This document shows positions 17,916 to 27,231 of a DNA stretch of 64,000 nucleotides, piece after piece. A program made the translations under genes and the position numbers. The notes beneath the pieces were generated by a model. That model was not told where the DNA came from. It saw only the letters and a list, made by a program, of their open reading frames with translations, and made no database searches. Each line of letters begins with the position of its first letter. Within the stretch, counting starts at the first letter, position 1. This DNA is from Microcoleus vaginatus_C. GTDB lineage: Bacteria; Cyanobacteriota; Cyanobacteriia; Cyanobacteriales; Microcoleaceae. The stretch lies in the NCBI GenBank assembly GCA_040004035.1, contig JAMPLN010000001.1; one strand, given 5' to 3'.

Positions 17916-18427
17916 GTTCTTTTAACTATTCTCTTAACCTTTGTTTAAGGGAATCTTATCAAAAGAAAAAACTAATTCGGTCTACCCACAGACAGAGAAG
18001 ACGCCTGCGGGTGAAGGCTATCTTTCTGTAACTGTAGGATTATTGTAGGATTAAGGAATTGATCACACCTCGATCGCCCTTAATTTTATTCTGATATATA
18101 AAAATAGTATTGCCTGAGAAGTAAATTATATTTCTCCCAAAATGAAGCTTAAACCCTTGCTATGGTTGAGTCTAGTTCTAAATTCGCTCGATGTCTGGGA
18201 GAAAACTCGGCTTCAGGAAGCCGAGATTCCTCATTACCGAGGATTTGTGTAATCAAAGGCGATTACTCATTAATCGAGAATGACAACCATGAGATGAAAG
18301 AAGAGGGCGCTGGAGTGAGTTGCCACCATTTGTTAACCTAGACGCCCCAGCCCGATCAAAACATCTCCTTGTCAAAGTCAATTAGCTTTCAGTCAATGGC
18401 TTATTTCCGAATTTTTTGCTGCTTTAC
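17916..18427. other. Gene-free stretch with one small hairpin
   Basis: About 510 bases with no convincing gene or RNA. A perfect hairpin CTCGGCTT-CAGG-AAGCCGAG lies at 18206-18225, without a T-run. A 36-codon frame at 18142-18252 spans the hairpin and has no ribosome-binding site. Confidence 0.55.
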
Positions 18428-20182
18428 TTATTTGTCGTACCTGCGCGGCGTGTAAACCCAAACATCTCCATATTTGCGGGGAATAATCCGAGTTTGACTC
18501 GAACCGACAATCACTAAAGTTCTCATGTCTGCATCTTCCGGCTGGAATTCGCCGAGGGTGCAAACCCGCACAGATTGACCGGGCCGGCCGAGGTTTCGCC
18601 CCAATATGACGGGGGTTTTAGCATCGCGACTTTGCAACAAAATCTCGATCGCCCTTGCGAGTTGCCAAATCCGCTGTTTCGAGATCGGATTGTAAAATGC
18701 GATCGCGAAATCTGCGATCGCAGCAGCCGCAATTCGCTGTTCAATGACCTCCCAAGGCTTGAGAATATCCGAAAGCGAAATCACGCAAAAATCGTGTCCC
18801 AGGGGTGCTCCGATCGCAGCAGCGGCCGCCTGCATGGCTGAAATGCCCGGTGCCACCCGAATATCGATGCCTTGCCATTCGGGTTTGGCATCAAGGTCGA
18901 TCGCCTCAAACACCGCCGCCGCCATCGCAAAAATACCCGGATCTCCCGACGAAACGACGGCGACAGATTTGCCGGATGCTGCTAAATCTAGGGCGAAACG
19001 GGCGCGATCGATCTCTTCGCGGTTGTCGGAATCGTGCCGCTTTTGTCCTTCGCGCAGGGTTCCGGCTAAGTCGAGATAGAACTTGTAACCCACCCAATCC
19101 GTGGCCTCGCGCAGAATTTCCTTAACCTCCGGGGACATCCAGGGCGCGCCTCCGGGGCCGGTGCCGACGATCGCCAGTTTGCCGCGGCTAACTCCGATCG
19201 CCCTAGCATCAAAGGGTTGGGCGGCCAGGGCGATCGCGCAATTGAGTGCGTTTGGGCGATCGGACTCGATTAAGTGACTGTTGGCACCGGCTGCTGTCAG
19301 GGCAATTTGTGCGGCCTTATTTTCGCTGAATTCAATTGAGTCTAATTCGACAAGTTCGGAGAGATTGAAAAAGCGGACGCAAACTTTAAAATATTGTGAA
19401 ACTGCTTCAAGTGCTGGATTTCCCATCTCATCTTTTAATGCAAAAAATCCAGCCACGGAAGCTGCTGCTAAACCTGCTTTTTCCAAGACTTCCTGGACAA
19501 ATGAAACCGCTATTTCCGGCTCAATATTCGATAGTTTTGTCAGTGCAACTGCTGCAATTTGCGGATGGTACACTAAACAATCGGGCGTTGGCGCAATTGC
19601 TTTTTCGGTGACGCAGATCGTCAATTTGGCGTCGGGGGCGATCGGCAAATTGCTCTCGGAAAGCCAGCTTGCAGCCCCTTCTAGGCGTACTTTTGCCCCG
19701 GCGAGCAAATTTGAAATAAAAGTCTTCGCGTCCTCTGGATTCGCTAAATAATAGCCTTGGGGAGGACTCAGCAAGGCGGTGCGAAACCGAATATCTCCGG
19801 TGGTGGTAATTGCAGGTTGTACGCCCAGGGCTGCTGCAATCTCTCTGGCCAAATCATTAACGCCGTGCAAACCGCCCAGCAGCGGTACGACGGCGCTTCC
19901 GTCTTCTGCGACGGCTAAAACTGGCGGTTCGGCGCGTTTGTCTGACAGCAGCGGGGCGAGGGTACGGATGATTATTCCGGCGGCGCAGATAGCGATAATT
20001 GGGGTTTCTGTTGCAAACAATTCCCGCAATGTTTCGCCGAAGTTGCTAAAGTTGATGTCTGTGTCGTTCGTGCGATCGATTAAACCGTAAATCTGGGAAC
20101 CGGAGAAATGTGCGGAGATTTTTTTGGCGATCGGCTGGCTGTTTTGACCTAAAATAACTATGGCGGGAGGAAGTCGATTCAC
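18428..20182 (-). CDS. cobJ: CbiG / precorrin-3B C17-methyltransferase fusion
   Basis: A 584-residue bifunctional corrin-ring enzyme. The N-terminal ~330 residues resemble CbiG (AICAAGIIIRTLAPLLSDK, PLLGGLHGVNDLA, AITTTGD, and a CbiG C-terminal/CobE-like part VAGFFALKDEMGNPAL). The last ~240 residues are the SAM-dependent CobJ/CbiH methyltransferase with KLAIVGTGPGG, VVSSGDPGIFAMA, APGISAMQAAAAAIGAPLGH and FYNPISKQR. CobJ methylates C17 during ring contraction in cobalamin synthesis, and CbiG opens the lactone in the oxygen-independent route. This fusion is common in cyanobacteria. It is divergent from a chelatase H-subunit gene 219 bases away, which fits a tetrapyrrole theme. Confidence 0.93.
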   Translation of the reverse strand: MNRLPPAIVILGQNSQPIAKKISAHFSGSQIYGLIDRTNDTDINFSNFGETLRELFATETPIIAICAAGIIIRTLAPLLSDKRAEPPVLAVAEDGSAVVPLLGGLHGVNDLAREIAAALGVQPAITTTGDIRFRTALLSPPQGYYLANPEDAKTFISNLLAGAKVRLEGAASWLSESNLPIAPDAKLTICVTEKAIAPTPDCLVYHPQIAAVALTKLSNIEPEIAVSFVQEVLEKAGLAAASVAGFFALKDEMGNPALEAVSQYFKVCVRFFNLSELVELDSIEFSENKAAQIALTAAGANSHLIESDRPNALNCAIALAAQPFDARAIGVSRGKLAIVGTGPGGAPWMSPEVKEILREATDWVGYKFYLDLAGTLREGQKRHDSDNREEIDRARFALDLAASGKSVAVVSSGDPGIFAMAAAVFEAIDLDAKPEWQGIDIRVAPGISAMQAAAAAIGAPLGHDFCVISLSDILKPWEVIEQRIAAAAIADFAIAFYNPISKQRIWQLARAIEILLQSRDAKTPVILGRNLGRPGQSVRVCTLGEFQPEDADMRTLVIVGSSQTRIIPRKYGDVWVYTPRRYDK

Positions 20183-20401
20183 GGTTTTAATTATGTGTGT
20201 GTTTGGAGTGGTTTGATTATTTTAATCTTTTGTTACTTCTAGAATAAATATTTGACGAACCGCGAAGGCGCGAAGGGCGCGAAGGAAAAGTAAGAAGTGA
20301 AGCAAGTAGTTTTTCTGTTTTATTAGTTGCACAGGCATCTTGCCTGTGATTTTCTGCAATTAGTCTATCATTAAAAGAAGCAAATATTTCGAGGTAGGGC
20401 T

Positions 20402-23400
20402 GTGAAACGCATTGTCTTAATTGCAGGGTTTGAATCTTTTAATGCTGATTTGTACCGCAAAGCTGCCGAGTTGGCTGTTTCAGGCTGTCAGGGATTGGAA
20501 GTACAAGTTTTTAGCGATCGCGCCCTCGCAGACGAACCCGACGCTGTAGCAGCCGCCCTCTCTAATGCTGATGTGTTTTTCGGGAGTTTGCTGTTTGATT
20601 ACGATGCGGTAATGTGGCTGCGAGAAAGGGTACAAAATATTCCGATTCGCCTGGTTTTTGAGTCGGCTTTGGAATTGATGAGTCTTACTCAAATTGGCGC
20701 TTTTAAAATTGGTGACAAACCGAAGGGAATGCCGAAGCCGGTTAAGTTTATTCTGGATAAGTTCAGCAATGGGCGAGAAGAAGATAAGCTGGCTGGTTAC
20801 ATCAGCTTTTTGAAGGTGGGGCCGAAATTATTAAAATATGTGCCGGTGCAAAAAGTGCAAGATTTGCGTAACTGGCTGATTATTTATGGTTACTGGAATG
20901 CGGGCGGTGCGGATAATGTTGTCTCGATGTTTTGGATTATTGCAGAAAAGTATTTGGGGCTGAAGGTTGCAGAAATTCCGCCGCCTGTGGAAACTCCCAA
21001 TATGGGTTTATTGCATCCCGATTATAATGGTTATTTTGAATCGCCTCGGCAATATTTGGATTGGTATCTCGGTAATCAAAGTGCTAGGGGCGGGCAAGAT
21101 GCCCGTTCCACAAAATTTGGAACCAATGGCTTCCTAAATTCATATCAAGTAAAATCCCCGGTTGTGGGCATCTTGCTTTACCGCAAGCACGTTATCACCA
21201 AGCAGCCTTATATTCCTCAATTGATTCGCTATTTTGAAGATGCGGGAATTGTGCCTTTGCCGATTTTTATCAATGGCGTTGAAGGCCATGTGGCGGTGCG
21301 GGATTGGATGACGACTGCAGATGAAACTGCGCGGCGAAAACAAGGCAATATTGAAACTCTTTCGCTTTCTAAAGATGCTGTGGAAGTTGATGCGATTGTT
21401 TCTACTATTGGCTTTCCTTTGGTTGGCGGGCCTGCTGGTTCGATGGAGGGTGGAAGGCAGGTGGAAGTTGCTAAGCGCATTTTAACTGCTAAAAATGTAC
21501 CTTATTTTGTGTCCGCACCTCTGCTGATTCAGGATATCCATTCTTGGACTCGTCAGGGGATTGGGGGTTTGCAAAGTGTGGTATTATATGCTTTGCCTGA
21601 GTTGGATGGCGCGATCGATCCTGTTCCCCTTGGCGGTTTGGTGGGTGAGGATATTTATCTGGTGCCCGATCGCGCCAAACGCCTGACAAGTAGAATTAAC
21701 AATTGGGTGAAACTACGCCAAACTCCGCCATCTGAAAGGAAAATTGCGATTATTCTCTACGGGTTTCCTCCCGGTTATGGTGCGGCGGGTACGGCTGCTT
21801 TATTAAATGTACCGAAATCCCTGCTAAATTTCCTGCACAAACTTCAAGCAGCAGGTTATACAGTTGGAGAAATTCCGGCTGACGGTGAGGAGTTAATTCG
21901 TAGGGTGAAAGAGGCGGATGATGCTGCAACCGCAGATGGGGGCGGATTAACGCAGATGAACGCAGATGGGAGGGGAGGGTTTGGCAATACTGTTAATGTT
22001 AAAACTCTGGAGAAGTGGCTGGGGTATTTGTCAACAAGTCGTATTGAAAAACAGTGGAAATCTTTAACTGGTACGGGCATTAAGACAGACGGCGATGAGT
22101 TCCAAATCGGTGGCATTCAACTGGGGAATGTTTGGATAGGTTTGCAGCCGCCGCTGGGAATTTCGGGCGATCCGATGCGCTTAATGTTCGATCGCGATTT
22201 GACGCCTCACCCTCAATATGCTGCTTTTTACAAGTGGCTGCAAAATGATTTGCAAGCTGATGCTGTGGTTCACTTCGGAATGCACGGTACTGTTGAATGG
22301 TTGCCCGGTTCTCCTCTGGGAAATACTGGCTATTCTTGGTCGGATATTTTGTTGGGAAGTTTGCCGAATCTTTATATCTATGCTGCCAATAATCCCTCGG
22401 AATCGATGTTGGCAAAACGGCGCGGTTACGGTGTTTTGATTTCTCACAACGTGCCACCCTACGGCCGCGCTGGCTTGTACAAGGAATTGATGGCTTTGCG
22501 GGATTTGATTGCGGAATATCGGGAAGATCCGGCCAAGAATTATGTGCTGAAAGAGGCTATTTGCAAGCAAATTTTAGATAGCGGTTTGGAGGCTGATTGT
22601 CCGTTTGATGAGGCTCGCAAGTTGGGTATGGCTTTTAGTTTTGAAACTGTGGGAATGTTCAGTGCTGATGCTTTTAACCGCTATCTGGTGAAGCTTTACG
22701 AGTATTTGCAGGTGGTGGAATGTCGCTTGTTTTCTTCGGGTTTGCACGTTCTCGGGGAACCGCCTAGTTCTGAGGAAATGACCTCTTATCTTGAGGCTTA
22801 TTTTGGGGAGAGGTTATCACAGCAACAGGTGCAAAAACTGGTTTTGGAAGAAAATGAACCGCAGAGGCGCAGAGGGCGCAGAGAGGAAGAAAAAGAGGGG
22901 TTTGATGGGATTTTTGAGGAGGGTTTGTTGGTGCGGGATTTGTTGTTGCAAACGACGGATGAGTTGACTAATCTTTTGCGGGGTTTGAATGGGGAATATA
23001 TTCTGCCGGCACCGGGTGGGGATTTGTTGCGGGATGGGGCTGGGGTGTTGCCAACTGGCAGGAATATTCACGCTTTAGATCCTTATCGGATGCCTTCTCC
23101 GGCTGCTTATGAAAGGGGGCGCGAAATTGCCCGAAAAATTATTGAAAAGCACTTTGAGGAACATGGGAATTACCCTGAGACTGTGGCGGTGATGTTGTGG
23201 GGTTTGGATGCGATTAAAACGCGGGGCGAATCTATTGGAATTCTGCTAGAATTGGTGGGCGCTGAACCTCTTAAAGAAGGTACTGGCCGCATTGTTCGCT
23301 ATGAATTAAAACCGTTAGCTGATGTCGGTCATCCCCGGATTGATGTGTTGGGAAATCTTTCGGGTATTTTCCGAGATAGCTTTGTGAATATTATTGAATT

Positions 23401-24229
23401 GTTGGATGATTTATTCGTGCGGGCGGCGGATGCTGATGAACCGGAATCGGAGAATTTTATTCGCAAACACGCTTTAATTTTGCAGGCAAAAGGTGTGCAG
23501 AATTATTCGGCAAGGTTGTTTTCTAATCCGGCTGGGGATTTTGGTTCTTTGGTTAACGATAGGGTTGTTGATGGTAGTTGGGAATCGGGGGATGAGTTGG
23601 GGAAAACTTGGGAAAGTCGCAATGTTTTTAGTTACGGGAGGAAGGATAAGGGGGAAGCGAGGCCGGAGGTTTTGACTCAGTTGTTGCAAGGGTGCGATCG
23701 CATAATTCAAGAAATTGATTCTGTTGAATACGGTTTGACTGATATTCAAGAGTATTATGCGAATACTGGCGGTTTGAAGAAAGCCGCAGAAAAGCAGCGT
23801 GGCAAAAAGGTTAACACGAGTTTTGTAGAAAGTTTTTCTCAGGATACAACTCCGCGCAATTTAGAAGATTTGCTGCGTTTGGAATATCGAACTAAGTTGC
23901 TAAATCCTAAGTGGGCAAACGCGATGGCCAATCAAGGTTCGGGCGGCGCTTATGAAATTTCGCAGCGGATGACGGCGTTAATTGGTTGGGGCGGAACGGC
24001 TGATTTTACTGATAGTTGGGTTTACGATCAGGCTGCTGATACTTATGCTTTGGATGAAGAGATGGCGAAGAAGTTGCGGGAGGCTAATCCTGAAGCTTTT
24101 CGCAATATTGTAGGGCGAATGTTGGAGGCTAACGGGCGGGGTTATTGGCTGCCGGATGCGGATAAGTTGCAGCAGTTGCGCGAGTTGTACGAGTTGACAG
24201 ATGAGAAACTTGAAGGGGTGACAGTGTAG
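20402..24229 (+). CDS. bchH: BchH/ChlH-family chelatase H subunit (Mg- or Co-chelatase)
   Basis: A 1275-residue large catalytic subunit that inserts metal into a tetrapyrrole. The N-terminal DUF3479-type domain (RIVLIAGFESFNADLYRKAA) and ALELMSLTQIGAFKIG precede the chelatase body with VHFGMHGTVEWLPGSPLGNTG, SYSWSD-type loops, NPSESMLAKRRGYG and the late GWGGTADFTDSWVYDQ. Cyanobacteria commonly carry a main ChlH plus a second homologue often named CobN; proximity to cobJ suggests this may be the second, cobalt-type copy, which is inference. The start is GTG 20402 with GAGG upstream. Three repeat-derived inserts interrupt conserved sequence in frame (about 21082-21119, 21928-21973, 22856-22890), all apparently tolerated. 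Confidence 0.88.
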   Translation: MKRIVLIAGFESFNADLYRKAAELAVSGCQGLEVQVFSDRALADEPDAVAAALSNADVFFGSLLFDYDAVMWLRERVQNIPIRLVFESALELMSLTQIGAFKIGDKPKGMPKPVKFILDKFSNGREEDKLAGYISFLKVGPKLLKYVPVQKVQDLRNWLIIYGYWNAGGADNVVSMFWIIAEKYLGLKVAEIPPPVETPNMGLLHPDYNGYFESPRQYLDWYLGNQSARGGQDARSTKFGTNGFLNSYQVKSPVVGILLYRKHVITKQPYIPQLIRYFEDAGIVPLPIFINGVEGHVAVRDWMTTADETARRKQGNIETLSLSKDAVEVDAIVSTIGFPLVGGPAGSMEGGRQVEVAKRILTAKNVPYFVSAPLLIQDIHSWTRQGIGGLQSVVLYALPELDGAIDPVPLGGLVGEDIYLVPDRAKRLTSRINNWVKLRQTPPSERKIAIILYGFPPGYGAAGTAALLNVPKSLLNFLHKLQAAGYTVGEIPADGEELIRRVKEADDAATADGGGLTQMNADGRGGFGNTVNVKTLEKWLGYLSTSRIEKQWKSLTGTGIKTDGDEFQIGGIQLGNVWIGLQPPLGISGDPMRLMFDRDLTPHPQYAAFYKWLQNDLQADAVVHFGMHGTVEWLPGSPLGNTGYSWSDILLGSLPNLYIYAANNPSESMLAKRRGYGVLISHNVPPYGRAGLYKELMALRDLIAEYREDPAKNYVLKEAICKQILDSGLEADCPFDEARKLGMAFSFETVGMFSADAFNRYLVKLYEYLQVVECRLFSSGLHVLGEPPSSEEMTSYLEAYFGERLSQQQVQKLVLEENEPQRRRGRREEEKEGFDGIFEEGLLVRDLLLQTTDELTNLLRGLNGEYILPAPGGDLLRDGAGVLPTGRNIHALDPYRMPSPAAYERGREIARKIIEKHFEEHGNYPETVAVMLWGLDAIKTRGESIGILLELVGAEPLKEGTGRIVRYELKPLADVGHPRIDVLGNLSGIFRDSFVNIIELLDDLFVRAADADEPESENFIRKHALILQAKGVQNYSARLFSNPAGDFGSLVNDRVVDGSWESGDELGKTWESRNVFSYGRKDKGEARPEVLTQLLQGCDRIIQEIDSVEYGLTDIQEYYANTGGLKKAAEKQRGKKVNTSFVESFSQDTTPRNLEDLLRLEYRTKLLNPKWANAMANQGSGGAYEISQRMTALIGWGGTADFTDSWVYDQAADTYALDEEMAKKLREANPEAFRNIVGRMLEANGRGYWLPDADKLQQLRELYELTDEKLEGVTV

Positions 24230-24253
24230 TGTTTTTAGTCTAAATATTTAACT

Positions 24254-24366
24254 GGTTCCTAGGCTCTGCCTGGGAACCGATATCCAGAGGCTCTGCCTCG
24301 CCAGCTTCCAGGAAAATTGGAGGCAGAGCCTCCGGATCTGCGTTACCAGGCAGAGCCTGGTAACGA
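24254..24366. repeat. Array of AGGCTCTGCCT palindromes
   Basis: GGTTCCTAGGCTCTGCCTGGGAACC is followed by AGAGGCTCTGCCTC, GGAGGCAGAGCCTCC and TTACCAGGCAGAGCCTGGTAA. Each is a small hairpin with the core GGCAGAGCC or its complement. This is a known style of cyanobacterial palindromic repeat, here downstream of both flanking genes. Confidence 0.8.
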
Positions 24367-24390
24367 GTAGATAATGAGTAGAATTGGAGA

Positions 24391-25005
24391 TTAAATACCT
24401 CGATCGCCCTGCGGTTTTGCTACAGGAACTGACGGTTTCTTATTGGGAGAATTAAAAGCTCGATCGACCATATCTCCAAAGGGAACAAACTGCGGTGCAG
24501 CCGATGGAGCTCCGGTTCTGAACACTGCCACGGGCCCGCTGCCGTCTTGGGCAAAATTAATCAATTTCGTTAAAGCATCACCGGGATTTTTAGCATTGCG
24601 CTTGTCTAGGGTGAACAGCAGATTTCGAGAGTTGCAGCGTCCCCGCCCGTTCACGTAACAAACTACGGGCAAGTTATTAACAATTCCTGTTGTTAACTGC
24701 AAGTTGCTCAATCTTCCGCCATTCTGGGCAACAGCTTTGGTCAATCTATTTGAAACAATTTGGCAGCGCTGCCAAGGTGTATATTCGCGGCCGAACTCGG
24801 TAGATTTCCACAGAATCATTGGATCTGTTGTGACATTTCCCCGCCGCGCAATTGTGACAAAATTCCGACCGGAAGTAACGCACTGAAATGTTGTTCTAGT
24901 GCTATTCCAAGAGTTGCTAGCTGGAGCTGCTTGCACTTGGCTTGCAAAGGCGACAGTACCGGCGAAAACTAAAGCGGATGCTAATAAGGGTGCAGTCAAT
25001 TTCAT
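24391..25005 (-). CDS. COP23-domain secreted protein
   Basis: A COP23-type (circadian oscillating protein) protein of 204 residues. ATG 25005 gives MKLTAPLLASALVFAG... ending in QVQAAPAS, a clear Sec signal peptide, and AGGAG sits seven bases upstream. A longer in-frame start at 25050 would spoil the signal and is rejected. Family features include TFQCVTSGRNFVTIARRG, QRCQIVSNRL, VVCYVNGRGRCNSRNLLFTL with four cysteines likely forming disulfides, and a variable Pro-rich C-terminus. COP23 was first described as a membrane-associated rhythmic protein in a unicellular cyanobacterium; its molecular role is unknown. Confidence 0.88.
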   Translation of the reverse strand: MKLTAPLLASALVFAGTVAFASQVQAAPASNSWNSTRTTFQCVTSGRNFVTIARRGNVTTDPMILWKSTEFGREYTPWQRCQIVSNRLTKAVAQNGGRLSNLQLTTGIVNNLPVVCYVNGRGRCNSRNLLFTLDKRNAKNPGDALTKLINFAQDGSGPVAVFRTGAPSAAPQFVPFGDMVDRAFNSPNKKPSVPVAKPQGDRGI

Positions 25006-25050
25006 AATAACTCCTGCCGCTAAGGCAGCTAAATTTATGTAGGAAGTCAT

Positions 25051-25376
25051 AGTTGAAGGGACAAGGCAGTGTCCTGTCCCTGCCTATTCACATTCTGCTG
25101 GTTGGCTGTCGCACCCGGATATTTTTCAAATATTAAATTAGGTTAGTTGCACCTCATATCTGTAGGTACTGGGCACTGCTGTGTCCTTGTTTCAAAACTT
25201 GGGAAGGCGGCTGTAGAGACACGGCACTGTCCTTTCCTTGTTCCGAAACTTCGAGGCCACTGCGGCACAAGTGTCCTATATAGTCTTTTTAGCTACATTC
25301 TTCAAAGCCAGAGCAGTCAACAATGGTAAGTAAAACTAGAAGGACAGCTCCGAAATAGGCTGGCAAATAACTTTTT
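25051..25376. other. Intergenic stretch with imperfect direct repeat
   Basis: GGCACTGCTGTGTCCTTGTT at 25172 recurs in diverged form at 25223, each copy followed by TTC.AAACTT (ends 25200 and 25251). GACACGGCACTG-like palindromic pieces are also present at 25068 and 25218. No gene is seen. The two flanking genes diverge from here, so their promoters must lie inside. Confidence 0.55.
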
Positions 25377-27062
25377 ATGAAACCTCGAATCATTGTTTGC
25401 GGGTTGGGCCACACGGGACACAAGATTTTTTGTTTGTTGAGACAGCAAGGAGCGATTGTGGTTGGTATTAGCGATCGCCCAATTCGCGGCGAAACTTCTG
25501 ATGTGGTTGTCGGCAATTTGCAAGCAGCTTCTACCTTGTTGGCAGCGGGCATTCAAAACGCTCACACTTTAGTAATTGCAGGAGACGATGATGCTGTAAA
25601 TTTGGCAATTTTGATGCAAGCGAGGATTCTCAATCCTCAGATTCGCATCATCAACAGATTGTTTAATACTAGCTTGGGCGACAGGATTGACCACACTTTG
25701 CCCGATCACGCTTCCATGAGCGTTTCATCATTGGCTGCTCCAGTTTTTGCCTTTGCCGCTCTCGGAAATCAGGCAATCGGACAGTTGCGTTTGTTCGATC
25801 GCACTTGGCCGATTCACGAAGAATATATCGATGAAACACATCCTTGGAAAAATCGAAAACTGAGCGATTTGTGGGATGATCGATCGCGAATGTTGATTTA
25901 TTATCTGCCGGCTGTTAACAAAACTGATTTAGTATCGGCGGTGCTTGCCGATCGCCAGTGTCAGCAGGGCGATCGGCTAATTGTTGCCACTGAGCCCACT
26001 CTCCAGAGCCCCCAAACAACTTTAATTCCAAAACTGCTCAAAACATTAACTAGGCTGCACAGATTTCAGCAGCACAGCCAAGCAGCAGTAATTGTTGTAT
26101 TGACGCTGCTGTCAATGATTGCCGTTGCTACTGCTACCTATATTTGTGTTGACAATCATATCTCAATTGTCGATTCTCTTTATTTTTCAGTAGGGATGAT
26201 TACCGGAGCCGGAGGCTATGAAAAAGTCGCCGAACAAGCTCCTGAAAGCATTAAACTATTTACCGTTGTCATGATGTTAGTTGGAGCCGGCATCATCGGC
26301 ATCTGCTACGCACTGCTCAACGATTATGTATTGGGAACTCGCTTTACCGAATATTGGGATGTGGCGCGAGTTCCGCAGCGCAATCATTACATTATCTGCG
26401 GACTCGGAGGAATGGGTATCCAAATTGCTAAAGAACTGCACACTAACGGTTACGATATTGTGGCGATCGAGCAAGATCCGAACAGTCGATTTCTGAGCAC
26501 GGCTCGCTCAATGAAAATTCCGGTCATTCAGGGAAGTGCCAGTTTGCCCGCAACTCTGGAAGCTGCTAATGTTAAGCAAGCGGCAGCACTTTTGGCGGTA
26601 ACTAGCAGCGATATGTCTAATGTCGAAATTGCCTTGAGCGCTAAAGGATTGGCACCAAAACTATCAGTTATTGTCCGCAATCAAGACCCACATTTTGCTT
26701 TGATGGTGCAGCAAGTTTTTGAGTTTGAAGGAGTTTTGAACCCGACGGAATTGGCTGCTCCAGCTTTCGCGGCGGCGGCGATTGGAGGCCGAATTTTGGG
26801 AAACGGAATGACTGCTGACAGTCTGTGGGTTTGCTTGGCCACATTGATTACGCCAAACCATCCTTTCTGCGGCCAGCGCATTCAAGATGCTGCTAAGTCG
26901 GCTGATTTTGTGCCTCTTTATGTGGAAACTAAGTGTCAAACTCTCCACGGCTGGGATTTGCTGAATTGTTGTCTGAGTGCGGGGGATGTTTTGTATTTGA
27001 CGATGCCGGCGAATCGGTTGGAGCAACTCTGGAGAACTACCTCGGAATTAATTAAAACTTAA
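25377..27062 (+). CDS. RCK-channel-RCK potassium-channel-like protein
   Basis: A 561-residue protein with an N-terminal TrkA-N/RCK nucleotide-binding domain (IIVCGLGHTGHKIF, VIAGDDDAVNLAI), a central two-helix pore module at ~225-330 and a second RCK domain (YIICGLGGMGIQIAKELH, VIQGSASLPATLEAA) with a TrkA-C-like end. The pore loop, at the place of the potassium filter TVGYGD, reads ITGAGGYEKV, so the canonical filter is lost; conduction selectivity may be altered or the module may be a sensor. Ligands of RCK domains include NAD(H), ATP and divalent ions (family knowledge). It lies upstream of the amidase on the same strand with a ~170-base gap. Confidence 0.87.
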   Translation: MKPRIIVCGLGHTGHKIFCLLRQQGAIVVGISDRPIRGETSDVVVGNLQAASTLLAAGIQNAHTLVIAGDDDAVNLAILMQARILNPQIRIINRLFNTSLGDRIDHTLPDHASMSVSSLAAPVFAFAALGNQAIGQLRLFDRTWPIHEEYIDETHPWKNRKLSDLWDDRSRMLIYYLPAVNKTDLVSAVLADRQCQQGDRLIVATEPTLQSPQTTLIPKLLKTLTRLHRFQQHSQAAVIVVLTLLSMIAVATATYICVDNHISIVDSLYFSVGMITGAGGYEKVAEQAPESIKLFTVVMMLVGAGIIGICYALLNDYVLGTRFTEYWDVARVPQRNHYIICGLGGMGIQIAKELHTNGYDIVAIEQDPNSRFLSTARSMKIPVIQGSASLPATLEAANVKQAAALLAVTSSDMSNVEIALSAKGLAPKLSVIVRNQDPHFALMVQQVFEFEGVLNPTELAAPAFAAAAIGGRILGNGMTADSLWVCLATLITPNHPFCGQRIQDAAKSADFVPLYVETKCQTLHGWDLLNCCLSAGDVLYLTMPANRLEQLWRTTSELIKT

Positions 27063-27231
27063 TGGTTTTAGGCGGGAATTTATATTGCCGATCGCTCAAT
27101 TGCAACTACAAACCTGATAGAATGAGCCGTGTCTAGTAAATAAGACTTACGGCTAATCCTCAGAAATCCGGTTTCTTAGGGCAAGTTCTAGTATAAATAA
27201 CCCACAGAGTGTCAATTAGTTGCGATTGAGA

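Noticed and set aside
18142..18252. 36-codon frame with hydrophobic start
   Set aside because: No ribosome-binding site and it reads through a perfect hairpin; probably chance.
18428..20182. CbiG-CobJ fusion as a novel combination
   Set aside because: This fusion is well known from cyanobacterial cobalamin genes.
20183..20401. Cobalamin riboswitch between the divergent cobJ and chelatase genes
   Set aside because: No B12-box-like sequence or suitable fold was seen; the space contains a GCGAAGGGCGCGAAGG repeat instead.
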